Below, piece after piece: positions 1-12,802 of a stretch of DNA of 64,000 bases (position 1 is the stretch's first letter; each line of letters opens with the position of its first letter). The stretch is from Merluccius polli (Eukaryota > Chordata > Actinopteri > Gadiformes > Merlucciidae). Made by a program: the position numbers and the translations under genes. The stretch is taken from contig JAOPHQ010004848.1 of assembly GCA_030340625.1 (NCBI GenBank), positions 206,001 through 270,000 of the forward strand, written 5' to 3'. The notes beneath the pieces are model-generated. The model saw only the letters and a program-made list of their open reading frames with translations. It had not been told where the DNA came from and searched no databases.

Positions 1-318
1 GTATGTACGTAATAGTTATTTTCAGCAAAATGCTACAATACCGACTCGAATCAGATTTTTTTCAAGCTACAATTTCATAGTAGCTTCTAACACTTAAATT
101 GTTTTTTTAAATGTCTGTTCTTGAGTGTGACATTGTTGATTTTAAGACACTACAACACTCAACATATTGCCATCTGTGTTTACAACCTATACTACTAGGA
201 AATATTAGTTTAAAACTGATATTGTGATGTTGTGTTGGGTTGACATTGTGCCCAATATTGTGCCCCATTGTAATTGATATATGAATAATACACTGGTAAA
301 CATAGGCAGTACACATTC
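1..318. other. Downstream flank of apoB copy 1
   Basis: This AT-rich flank lies beyond the poly(A) signal of copy 1. I see no coding region, RNA gene or repeat with clear boundaries in it. Confidence 0.6.
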
Positions 319-324
319 TTTATT
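319..324 (-). terminator. Poly(A) signal of apoB copy 1
   Basis: The minus strand reads AATAAA here, 279 bp past the TAA stop at 603-605. The plus-strand context ttctttattgat closely matches the context of the poly(A) signal of copy 2 (gtctttattgat at 35436-35447), so the 3' end has been conserved since duplication. The 3' UTR therefore runs to about 300. Confidence 0.75.
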
Positions 325-602
325 GATGAATTTGTACCAGGGAATCTACACAATTTAAGTACAGTATCATCAACGCATTACAAGATCACACATTACACTG
401 AAACAATAAACTGCAATTAATAATTTCAGGGGTATAGGCATCATGGACAATACTTGTTTGTAGTTGGAAAACCTTGTTATATGTTGCTACATAATAATTT
501 AAAATTAAAATTGTCATGTCTTACTTCTTAAACACAGAAAGATGCGACTCTGGACATGCTATTGAGTAAAACATTACCTCTATGTTGACAAATGAGTTGT
601 TT

Positions 603-1721
603 TTATGCAAACAATGGAAATGGAATGTCAATGTCCATCTGTCTGTCACTTACTCTCACATACTGCTCAAATGTCTTTGTATTGATTTTAACATACTCAA
701 TAACTTTGTTGTGGAAAGCATTCAACCGTTTTACCATGATATCAATCCAGGACTGGATGTCAGCCTGAAGCTGTTCAACAGACATGTCAGCTAAAACATC
801 CTGGCACCTGGTTTTGACAATATTGAAATAGTCCATAACAATTCTTCTGGCCTCAGCAATATGCTTGGTGATATCAGCCAGGACATTGGAGTTCATGAAA
901 TCAGCGTACACATTAGTAGCCCAAGCGGTCAACTTTTCTAGATTTTGAGTATTAAGGGAATTAAAGAGTTCCTCAGCTTTCTCAACTGAAACGTTAATTA
1001 ACATTGACAACCTCTTAAGAATGTCTTCTAGTTGAATATCCCCCAATTTCTTTACAATAGCAAGTACTTGACCCCTGATTCTCTTCATTGCAATTACTAA
1101 GTCATCAAGGATTTCCTTTCCTTTGACAATGCGGCTAGAGCCAGGGAAACTGAATTCAAGCCCTCTGGCATATTCAAGGATTGCCATAAACTTTGAGGCA
1201 AACAATTCTGGAACTTTAATAATTGCGTCTTCGGCTACTCTGGCCACAAAGGTGGACATTTTACGGTAAATTTCAAGGCCGGACATTTTCTCTGCATATC
1301 CTGGCATTTGGAATTTGGTCTCTCTAAGGAATTTAATTGCTGCATCAAGGATAACTCTGATGCTCTTTTGATATTGTCTGAGGATCAACATAGTGCTATC
1401 TGAGACCCTGGTGGGCATTTGAGAAAGATCCATTGCTCTAACGTTTTCAGAAGCCCTCTTTAACATTACTGTACCCCGTTTCTTAACTTCTTCAATGGGA
1501 CCTTCAAGAGTTTGAGCAAGCATGGTGATTTGTTTGGAGGTCTTACCAATGGAATTAGAGACAATTTGCTGGATACGAAAGGTTGTAGGCACAGCCTTTT
1601 TAAATCCCAGCATCATTTCATAAGGCATCTCCATATTCCATGTTGTCTGGACACTCAGCTTCTCCCAATTCATTACAGACATCTTCATGGCCAAGATTTC
1701 AACGTCATCGGAGGCTGCAGA
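603..1721 (-). CDS. apoB copy 1, exon 26: C-terminal helical domain and stop
   Basis: This terminal exon encodes about residues 2827-3198 and ends in a TAA stop at 603-605. The protein starts SAASDDVEIL and consists of heptad-like amphipathic helices, with a lysine-rich C-terminal end (VSDRQMDIDIPFPLFA). It matches copy 2 exon 29 (SAPENDVDVL ... VSNGRLELDLPVPFKQ) and the ApoB100_C-type C-terminal region of human apoB. The preceding intron is 1722-1820. Its 99 bp are a multiple of three and hold no stop in this frame, so a naive ORF reads straight through it. The acceptor (cctttt-cag) and donor (gtaaga) and the comparison with copy 2 show that it is an intron. The exon is 49 codons longer than its counterpart. 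Confidence 0.93.
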   Translation of the reverse strand, partial: SAASDDVEILAMKMSVMNWEKLSVQTTWNMEMPYEMMLGFKKAVPTTFRIQQIVSNSIGKTSKQITMLAQTLEGPIEEVKKRGTVMLKRASENVRAMDLSQMPTRVSDSTMLILRQYQKSIRVILDAAIKFLRETKFQMPGYAEKMSGLEIYRKMSTFVARVAEDAIIKVPELFASKFMAILEYARGLEFSFPGSSRIVKGKEILDDLVIAMKRIRGQVLAIVKKLGDIQLEDILKRLSMLINVSVEKAEELFNSLNTQNLEKLTAWATNVYADFMNSNVLADITKHIAEARRIVMDYFNIVKTRCQDVLADMSVEQLQADIQSWIDIMVKRLNAFHNKVIEYVKINTKTFEQYVRVSDRQMDIDIPFPLFA

Positions 1722-4700
1722 CTGAAAAGGTAAGAATATGTCAATACAATGCATGTCAAACATCAGTGTAAAAGACAAACGCATCTCATTAGTAAGTAAA
1801 TGGAATGAAACATGTCTTACCGGGTAACGGCCATAGATTCTTCCCGTCACTTGTTGTGGAACCTTAGTCTGCACCTGGAATCCAACAAGTCCAGTTGATG
1901 GGCAGGACATAGAGATGATGAATCCCTCCTGTGGATTTCCAAATATCTCCTGGTTGATGTCCATTTTTAATACAGGTAGATTGATCTTTGCTGAATTTGT
2001 AACAGAAGCATCCACAGCTCCGTTGTTAAAACTGATGCTGCTGTCATGGGTTCCCTCCACCATTGTGTGCTTTACAGAAAACAAAGAAGCCAGTTTGATT
2101 CCGTTGACTTGTTTCATTGTGCTAGTTCCCTCAATCTTTCCATTCAGATCTTTAAGTGTGGAGATTGAGGAGGCATTAACCTTAATGGTAATATCATCCT
2201 GGTTCATGACACTGGCATCGGTTTTAAGTGTGATCAATGCCGACTTCATAGAGAACTCGTATTTTACATCACTCAGGACGGGGATATTGATATCCCTCAC
2301 CATGTCAAGATCAATGATGGTGTAATCACCGGTCTTTGTGCATTTGAGCTTGGCCTCCAAATCAATGGTCTGCGTAGTTGTGGCCAGGAGCATGCTCAGT
2401 CCAGTGTCTTCCCACAAGGAGTAGTCTTCCAGTTTGGGGTTAGTCAGACCAAAGAAGGGAATATTTATTTCAGGAATCGTGATAGGCTTTTTTAGAACAT
2501 CAAGATTTGCATCTCCATTGACCCGTGCAAAGATCTGAATTTCCCTCTCACCATTATCCATTGTAAAATAATGTGAGTATTTGAATTGATTGAACCTGGC
2601 AAGACCTGTCCAGCTGGCCTGCTGCACATCAGAATTAACAGTGACTGCAACATCATTCTGGAAATCTGTCTTTCCGATGAGTTTCAAGGGTAGGGTAACC
2701 TTGACATTGGCCTTGTTCTTGGTGTCAAATGTCAGCTCATATGGGGCGACCACAGCCAGGACAGAGTTTGCCAGAGTTCCAGCTACTGGTCCAACCAGCT
2801 CAGCATTATGAGAAGCATCCACAGTAATTGTCAGGTCTCCAGCCTTAGCCTGGAATTTCATCACAGCTATACTGTTCTTCATGAAGGGAGTTTCTGTCTC
2901 AACCTTGCCCTCAACGATGATATAGCGAGTAAAGTGGATATCAGCAACAACATTTTCAATCACCTTGAAGAGGTCACTCTTTGTTTCTGTGTTGAAAGTC
3001 ACTTTGGCAGTGTAGAAGTCCATCACAGCCTCCATGTCACTCTTGTGTGCTACATCATCTGAGGAACCTGGAAAAGCATAGGTTCCCTGGCCCTTGTTGT
3101 TAACATTGACAGTAAGAATTCCAGCATTAAACTGTGCAACCATCTTCTGGTTAGCAGAAGCTTCACTGGAGAGGCCGAGGAGTGGCATGTTGACTCCATG
3201 TTTGTATGTAGTATCCAGAGTGGCAGACATTTGGCTGTCAATGGACAACACTGCATTGCTGACGAGCTCTGCATTGTAAGGCTCAGTTGTAGCCTTGGCA
3301 ATGGTCTTAGCAGAAGCCTGAGCTGACAGGCCATAGAGGCTCATTGACCCCTGGTGGTCAACTGTAAATGCTGTGTGTACTGCCTTGATGTTTTCAGATA
3401 AAGACAGACGGCTTCTCTCTGGAATGGCCAAATAAACACTGGCATCCAAAGTGTAAGCAAGAAGGTCAAAAGTGGATGTGGCCTGTGAGTTGAGATTCAT
3501 CGTGAACTCTGGAGTGACTGCTGTAGTGGTGGTGTTCGCCAGATCAGCAGTGGACCGGAGGTGGTAGTTAGGTGAGACAATTTTGAACTCTCCAGAGAGT
3601 TTTCCAAAACAAGGAATCCTAGTCATGTCAGCAACTTTGTCTTTCAGGTCCATGGTGAATGTTTCATAATCAAAAGACTTGATTTTTTCAATCATTCTGA
3701 TACAATACCTGCTGACATCATCAACCATTTGCTTGTAGTCAAAAGCATACATGCAATTTATCAACTCCTTCACTGGTGCCATGATTTTGTTAAACATAGA
3801 CTGGACATCAATTGCTTTACATACAGCCAATGCAGACTGAATCCTTTCCCTGATCCTGTACTGTTTCATAATTTCAATGGCCTCATCCATGATTTTCTCA
3901 ATTATCTTTTCAACCTCATAGTTGGACAGGAACTCTTCAATCTTTACATAAATAAGATGGACCTTGTGGTCAATTTTGGTTTTCTTGATCCATGCCATTA
4001 TATCAGCCTTGACTGATTGCAGCATGTTGTTAAGTTCATCAGTCGGGAACTTGGTCATCATGTTGTACATGTAATTTTCCATTGATTTGACAAAGTCTTG
4101 TAGGTCTTGGATAAACAGCATGGGATCAAATGTATCAATAGCATCTTTAAGCTCTTCCACCTTTCCACGAATCTGGGCAGTAATTTCATAAGAGGCATCG
4201 ATATTCCTCAGAATTTCAATACTGTCATCTACCAGTCTCACAACTAGATTCTTCAATTCTTCTATGGTTTCAGGCAGATGCTCTAAGAATGGAATCTGAA
4301 TTAAGTGGGTATAGCTGCTCTTGTCATAATTCACAGAACCAGCGATGGAGTATTCATGGTTCTCACTGGCTCCGTTGAAGAAGGTGGTGGCAAGAGCTCC
4401 CTTCACTGCCATTCCCATTTTTTCAGCTTTATTGTATGCAGTTAATTCATGATCAAGGGCATGGTTGTTCATTTTAGACGCAATCCTCACTGTGACACTC
4501 TGCTCTTTAAGGGACATCACACTATTGAATTTGTTGTCCATGTTAGTCTTGAAGCTGGCTCCATTTTCTAGCTCGTGAGTGGTTGAGGCCCTGTACTCAA
4601 ATGAATGAATCATGGCAAGGGGCTCTGCCTTCAGTAGGAATTTGCTGTAGAGGTCAGCACTCTGCTGTCCATACAGTTGGATTTCTCCATTTGAATTCAG

Positions 4701-7700
4701 AATAGCATCAATAGACAGGGTGAAAGGTGCAGCAATGGTTTTAACAGTGCTGTCAAGACGAAGAGATTGAGTATTGAGGTTAGCGATGTTGTTGAACTTC
4801 ATGGTCCAATCAGCAATCTCCATGTCACTGGTATATGTCATTTGAGAACCCAGGAGCTTACCATTTGTGTTGCATTTTGCAGAAAGGATCATGTCAACAA
4901 ATTTGAATTCATAAGTGTTCCTGAGCTGTTCTTCAGACAACAATCCTGTCGTTGTGCCAGTCAGCTCCATTGTATAGGGCTTTGCTTTGAACTGGGCCTC
5001 ATTCACAAAGTTGACTTCCAAAATCTTTAGGTCATTTTTGATAGTGACTGAAGCGGTAAAACTCGCCACATCAACTGTGATGTCATGCTTGTAGGAGTTT
5101 CTGGTATTGAGGACATTTTCTGTCTTGGAGCTAAATGCCAGAGATCTGAGTGTTAGAGCTAGGGAATGGGTGGTGTCAGTCTTCATCTCACCAAGTGACC
5201 CAACCATGTTGTTGAAGAAGGAGAAGCCATCCTTATTTACTCTGAGGTTCAACCTATTCCTGGTGTTGGCATCAAAGACGCTGCCCTTGACTATGCTGTT
5301 GAGATAGACCTCTGAGCTGCGAGCCTTGGCATCAACACTCATTTCCATTGTGTTCTCCTTAACAGTCCCCTTTGTGCTTATGGTCATGGTGGCTCCCGAA
5401 GCGTCAATTCCTCCATGGAAAACATTCTCAAAGGTCAACTGGCTGCTCTGTGCAGTTGTTGTGCAGCTGGTGGTTAGGCGATTCATGTCCAGGCTCATAG
5501 TTGCCTTGTGAGAGGCGCGACTTGCAAAGATTTTTAGAGAGGCATCAGTATTGATCTCAATGCTGGAAGGGTTAATTGAACCAGAAAGCAGGGAGTAGAT
5601 GTTGTTCACTGTATCATCAGCCTGATTTTCTACCCTGATAACGGCCCCTGCTCTAGAAGCGGTGAAATCTATCTGGTTACGAATCATTCTATTATCAGCC
5701 ATGGTGGCAGAGTTGGACTGGATTGTAAGCTTGGCATCTTTGTAACCAAAGGTAAACTTAGTGGTGTGCTTCAGTGGGTCAATGTTTACGTTGGTGTTGG
5801 ATTCAATCAGGAGTTGCTCATTAGCATAGGTGGCTGTGGCTTTATTGAAAACCTCCAGGGCGGCAGAATTCACTCGCAGCGTGGCTTCAGTTTTTGCTTC
5901 TTTCTTCAGTGGTTCAGCAGAAAAAGTTTGGGAATAGCTGGTGCTGGCTGACATGGATCCAACAGTCAGACTTCCATCCATGTTAGCATCTCCAGTAATC
6001 ATATTGGAGGCTAGTGAGCACTGGGAGGTGATGTCAAGAGATGTTTGTAGACCCAGGGGGCTGAAAGCATTCCCCTTGTAGCTGCTAGTCGACAACACTT
6101 TGTCTGTGATGGCAATTTTTTCCAAGACCTCAAAACTTGTTTCAATGAGTTTGTGCATCAGAGAGCCATGAAGGGTAGCCTTCATCGCATCTTGTGGTGT
6201 GTCACTAATTTCTGCAGCTCCTATAAATCAAAACAGAACAACATCAGTACAAATATTGCTATTTCACCCCAATACATTAAAATGAATTTGCTAGTACATT
6301 TGTGAATATATCAAACAAGATCATCTTACCCTCAGATGTGAATGAGAGCAGCTCCATGGGACTGTCAGCCATGACTTTGAAGTTAGCCATATAGCTAGGC
6401 GACTCTACAGTGTTGTTGCCAGCAGAGACCATTCCCTCCAAGTTGTAATAGTTGGACTTGACCTTTCCAGACAATTCTATCATTCCCATGACAGGCAAGG
6501 TGAGATCATAGTCTGAGGGGATGGTGAACGTGGGGATGCTGATCTCCATGGGAGAAAGTTTCAGATCCATCTGAGGTATTGACATGTGTGGTGTGGTGAG
6601 CATGGGAGGTATCCTCAACTCCTGGGATGTCTTTCCTCCGAGAGGTAGGGCAAGAGTAAAGGTCATACGGTCCTTGTTGAACTGGTATCTGAACTTGCTT
6701 TCACTGGTAAAAACAACAAACAAGAACAAAATATTATGGCAATTGACATTTCATTTGTATATTGTATGCAAAAGTGAAAACAATATTTATTCATATATCA
6801 GATTTGAATAACTTACATATTCATGAACAGGTTATCAGGCATAGTAGGCTTTTCCAGCTCTGCCAGGCTGTTCTTCAGAGTGTAAACATAAGGAACATCA
6901 GAGGCGATCTTGTCCATCCAGATATTGCCAGCCTGTTGAAAAAGTTTTTCCATGCATTAATTTAATATGCTTTACAATAATTCTTAAATAATTCCGATTT
7001 TATAAAACTGTACAATTATTAAAATATTATTTCTTACCTCAAGAGCCTTGGTGTAGATGTGACGTACTTTCATGTCAGTCTTGACCACCTGCTGGTCCAT
7101 CATTTCATTCATAAGCAGCTCCATCCAGGCCTGGAGAGCTTCGGTGTAAGGCTGGAGCATCTTGATGTCAGAATTCATGTTGGACATTAGGCTAACCTCA
7201 GCCTGATCCTCACCTACAAAAAGCATATCATTGTAACAACTATCCACAACAACATGAGACTTTTAAGTGTGTCACAGTCCCCAAAAGTTGACTATATTTA
7301 TACCGTATTTGAAGATGACTGCCTGAACAGAGTTGGTCTCTGGGAGCTTGACGTCACTCTTGAGCTCCAGGACGAGGTCCTCAGAGTTCTTCAGAGTAGC
7401 TGTGATGGAAGCGTCAGTCTTCATGGAGGGCACTATCAGCTGCATCTGCAGCATTGCATCCGTCTGATCCTGAAGTCTGCAATATACACAAATATTCCAC
7501 ACTTGGTTAAACTATTTTCCAACTGAATACATTGCAATACACAGTAGGTGTCACATTTGTCTCTAACTATTTGTCAAAAGGTTTTAGAAAAACAATCAAG
7601 CACTTAAATGAGGGTGACTTATTGACTCACTTCGCACGACTGATCAGAGACAACTGGGGGATGTTCTTGTTGGTGATGTCAAAGGTAAGAGATTTGCCTT

Positions 7701-10700
7701 TGGAGCTGCTGTCCACCATGCCAACTCTGAAGCCGGTCTCCACATCATAATCAGGGATTTGCACATTGGTGGTGAGGACATTTCTGTTCCTGTTGTATTT
7801 CATATTGACAGAGGCCTCAGTGGGCGCAGAGCCTAAAGTCACAAAAGGAAGCAACATTTGAAAATTTGGTTAAAGTTTCTAACTGTAAAAACTAGGCATA
7901 CATAGAATACATGAGCAATGTTTATGATAAATGTCTAAACAATGCTTCCATACCCTCTGCTTTGAGGATCATTTTCACAGAATCAACCTGGCGCCCTTTG
8001 CCCTCACTCAGGAGTTTGTAGGCAATGGTGGCGGTGTACTCAGTCACATCCCCGGTAGGTTGGATATCCACAGCAAACCTGGGGGGCAAATGGTTAACTC
8101 CCATCCATAACAGTAAAATGATCTAACAGTGAAACGGATTGAGGTTTCAAACATACTTAGTCTCCCCAGTGAGAGGGAAGTAAGGAGCGGTGGTGTCAAT
8201 GCCAGCGGAGTAACGGGCTGTGAAGCAGTACTTCACCCCAGAGAAGAGGGGTCTGCACATCACAACATTGGTCCTGCCTTCATCATTGGCTGAGATCACA
8301 TCCACACGGCCGTTGTTCACAAATAGCACATTATTGCTATTTCAAAAAGAGAAGAGGAAAATAAGTGTTCTAAATCATCCATTCCATTAACACATGACAA
8401 GGTACAGTAAGGTGTTATAGGTGGGGAAACAAGAGGGTTTTGTTGGTGTGGTTTTGGTACCTGATGCTGAAGAGCTGGGTGGGGCCTTGTGGGGCGGGGA
8501 TAGAGAGCTTGACTTGGTTGTTCTCCATGGTGATCCTGGCATTCAGAGCGCTCTCGTGGTATATGTTAGTGTGCATCGCAACATCGGTGTCTACAAACTC
8601 AGGAACATGAACTCCCATCTTGGTCACAAACTCAACACCCATAGAGGGCCTGAAGGACACTTCCTGTTGTACAAAAAAAGAACAATAATCATTGAAGTTG
8701 CAAGACTATGTCTGTGTCAGTGCAAGAAGATTGGAGAGAAACAAAGAATACCTACCATGTTTGGTGACATGCTAAGCCCTCCCTTTGCTCCAGGAGCAAA
8801 GATGCCAGCCATGGCAACTTTCAGGGGGAAGCCAGATCCTGTTGACACGCGGAATTTGTTGTCCATGAAGATGTAGTGAGCAAATAACTCGTTGTCTGTG
8901 TTGGAAATTAGTTTTTTCATAGTCTGATGTAAGGGGGAAAGGGAAACATGTCGGTTAAACCAAAGTAGTGCGCTCAATATAACAGGTAGTACATAAAATA
9001 AGAAGAACAAATATGGTTACCTCTTCGGGAATAATTTTCATGAAGATTTCGGCGTACATGGCGGCATTTTGAGCGATGCCTTTCAGTTCACTGGCCTTGA
9101 TGTAGCCAAGCTCGGTACCCATGATCCTCAGGTAGGCCATGGCCTCTGGAGATTCCTGGGCCTGAAGTTCCTTTAGCAGCTTGTTGAAATTGGCAACAAC
9201 TTCTTTAACTAGGTTCTCAGGTACCTATGGAGGACCAAACGGTAATTGAGATATTAACAAAAATGTACATGTTAAGAACTTGATAAATACATTGATATTC
9301 CTGAAAGCTGAATTCCTAAACAGTTATACCTTCTTTCCATTATCCTTTAGAGTGGTGAATGGCATTTTGTCTACTGCCCAATAGAGTGCCTTGGAAATGG
9401 TGTCTGGGAAGAATCCGTTCTTTCCAAACAGAGCCTCGATAGATGGTTCAAAGCCCTTTCCTTCCATTCCGATCTACAAGCAGGCGACACAATTACACAC
9501 TGGTAATCTAAAATTAATTATTTGTGGACATTATCGGATGTAGCCCATATGTCATAATGTTTGCGGTTTGTACCTCCCACATATCAATGTTGTAAAGAAA
9601 GACGTCCATTGTAGTTTGCAGCATGACCTCCCTTGGCAGCTGGCTGCTAGGGTCGAAGATGATGTTGCCCTGAGTTTTGGCCTGCATGTATTCATGTGCA
9701 TGTATTCCCAGTTTGTAGTTGTGGGACAGAGTGGTGTAGTCGGTGTGAGTGGGGACATCAGTGTTCTGTAGGACTTCCATAATCCTCTTGGCAAGCCTAA
9801 TGGGGCAAAATTGTCAAAAGGGTTAAATTAGCAAAAACAGTAATAATGGTAAAACTAAAGCTACACCTGCACTAATATACATTTGCGGCTTGCCATTTCA
9901 ATCCTACACTACTCTGAAGCACTGGAAAGTGGAACAAAAACAAATCGAAAAAATAACATTGAACCAAAGTAGGGGGAAAATATCCAACTCAAACGTAATG
10001 CAGCCATGCACATTTCATGTAATATTTATTTCTGTATACACTTGTACTTCTTACGTCTTGGAGTGGCGATCCGTCGAGGACACAATGTTGTAGATGTGAG
10101 AGGTCACAAAGGCCTTGACCTGCTTGTTCTGTTCCTGCTTGAGCAACTTCTTGACCATCTCCAGGTCACTGGTCTTGGGATCCTTCATCAGTGTCAGGTA
10201 GGCAGCCAGGCGCTTCTGCACTGCTCCCTTGGCATACGTGCTGACCCTCTGGAGGTTGGCGCGCACCTGTACGGCAACATAAAAGCACAAAGCTGATTCA
10301 CTAGTGTCTCCTAGTGACTAGAGGCACAAGGAGTAGTATGTGTATAACCTCGGCCAGACATATAGGGATGACGACAGTTAAGTATTATTTACCTCATCAG
10401 TGAGTTTCATGCGTCTGAAAGCCTGGATGGCGGCCAGCTGAACGGACAAGGTGGTTGCCGGCTGTCTCATGCACTTGAGCAGGGTGCTTTTAATAGCGGG
10501 CTCTGCAGCCTCCATTGCTTCTCCCATGTTACCAATTACCTATAATGTGAGTAAGGAAATGAAAAAAAATAACAATACATATATTTTTTAGACGTTAAAA
10601 TGGAACTGGTTTGTTTTACAATAACTTTGAATAGAATGAGAGGATTTAGGAAAAATATGGCGACCTACCCTCAATGCCAGGAAAGTGATATCTTTTTCAC

Positions 10701-12100
10701 CAGGGCAGTCTGAGCCCAAAAGGGAAGTCATGAACTTGGCCACAGCAGTGATATCAGGGGTGACTTGATAGTCAGACTGGAATTGTCTGGAAATGACACA
10801 TGATATGATATGCAACAGAAATAATAAATTGGGTTGACTCTTTTTTTCCCCAAAACGTTCTTCGTTTGGTTTGTTTTGTTCACTTACTTCCTGACAACAT
10901 TACTGAGGGCAAACATAATGGGTTTGCTCTGCTTGTACTGAGCCATTGCCAGCATGTCCTTGAGCAGCAGGGCAGAGGGGTTTGGCAGCAGGCCCAAAGC
11001 ATAGACGACAGTGTCCACTTCCACGGCCTCAGAATCGAAGGTCCTCAGGATGGTCAGGATGGCGCTGGTGCATTCGGGTGTACCGCACTGGGCTAGGGCC
11101 TGCCATGTAAGGCTGTTGGACAGGTCCATCATCTCGGGGGTGGTGGCGACCAGGACCTCAGCGTTTAGGCCCCGCAGCTCGGTCACCAGCTTGTGGAAGA
11201 TGCTGGCGCGCCGCTGGCCTTCTGTCCCCTGGGCAAGAGTGCTCAGTTCCCTCAGGCTGGCAAGTACAGCATCCTTGGTCTGGATGAGGGCCTTGTCTTC
11301 TGTGGTCTCCATGTGCAATGAGCGGAGATTGTTCGCGTCTTCAGAGAGTCATGAGATAACAGAGGTAAGAACACGGCCACAGAGACATTTCAGTGTTGTG
11401 TGGCTTTTAGTACAATGTGCTCTATAAAGCCTTTCTACTCACTGTAGTTGAAGATCCTGTCATTTATCTTGTTGCTTTCCCTCAGGGTCAAGGTCTGGCT
11501 CACCGTAGTGGACATTCCATACTTATTTCTGTTGATAGTAATAGGAGGACAGATATTTCAGCAAATTAACAATATAGAGCATCATACCTAAACAAATCAT
11601 TTTCAAACTGTTTGGATTGGACTGTTTGTTGACATGACATAGGAGGTATGAGGTACAGCAATGTGTGAAAACTTGTACTCTGCATTGTCACTTATCCCTC
11701 CAGCACAGCTGTGAACAAAACTTACTGGCTAGAGAAAGGCAGGAAGAGATGTTTCTCAGTGCAGTTTGTGGAGACCATGTGTTTTTTGCTGGCATCAAAT
11801 TTGTAGTTGCAGGTCTGAGTGCTGGCGATCAACTTGCTCAGAGGGTAGTGCTAAGGTTGGAGGAAGACATTCAATGTTTAGATAGATTTGGTGAAAAATA
11901 AAGAGCACTTCATGAGTGTAAAAGAGCTAAATGCATAAAAGCAACATGAGTAAAAATCACAGAAATAAAGTACACATTAAATATGTCTAATAAGTCTGTT
12001 GTGGATTATCTCTCAAATAATGTAAACAAACTTTATGACAACCATATAGTGATTAAGGGCTACACAAATAAAATTACATATAGTTGAAAATGCACTATAG

Positions 12101-12175
<75 letters not shown>

Positions 12176-12767
12176 GGGTGTCGCGATTCTCCAAATCCAC
12201 GATTTGATTTGACTTTCGATTCGATGTTAATGTCATGATTCAATTACATTTTTTTTATTCAGCACTGACCGTCTGGCATGTGTGATATAACTACCATATT
12301 TCTTCACCATATCTCTCTTCAACAAAGTCTTAAACACAAAAACAAAAAGAAAAGCCACTAGATGACAGGTCCACCCAACAAAACAGCTTTAAAAAAAAAA
12401 AAGTATTTCTATCATCAATCCTGATTTTGATTTTGATTATCGAAATCGAAAAGCTCATTTCGATCGATCGATTCGTTTCGATCTTCGAATCGTGTCACCC
12501 ATAATATATATAAACCATCCTTACCATGCCAGTGATCAGGGCCAGGGGACTGGTCGGCTCTCTCTGGGGAGAGTGGTTGTTGCATTTGGATAGGTCCCGG
12601 TTGACTGTGACATCAGCGGCATCTCCTGAGTTGACGGTGAAGTCAGTGGCACATTCTCCATGCACAGTGGTCTGGGAATAATAACAGGCATTAATTGTTG
12701 TAAGAACGTGGAAGATAGATAAAATAAATGAATTGCTATTCACTTACTTAGCACTTTGTTATTTGTA

Positions 12768-12802
<35 letters not shown>

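Noticed and set aside
8421..8876. Plus-strand 151-codon ORF opposite apoB copy 1 exons 16-17
   Set aside because: It is a shadow of coding exons on the other strand; splice sites and paralogue comparison support the minus strand.
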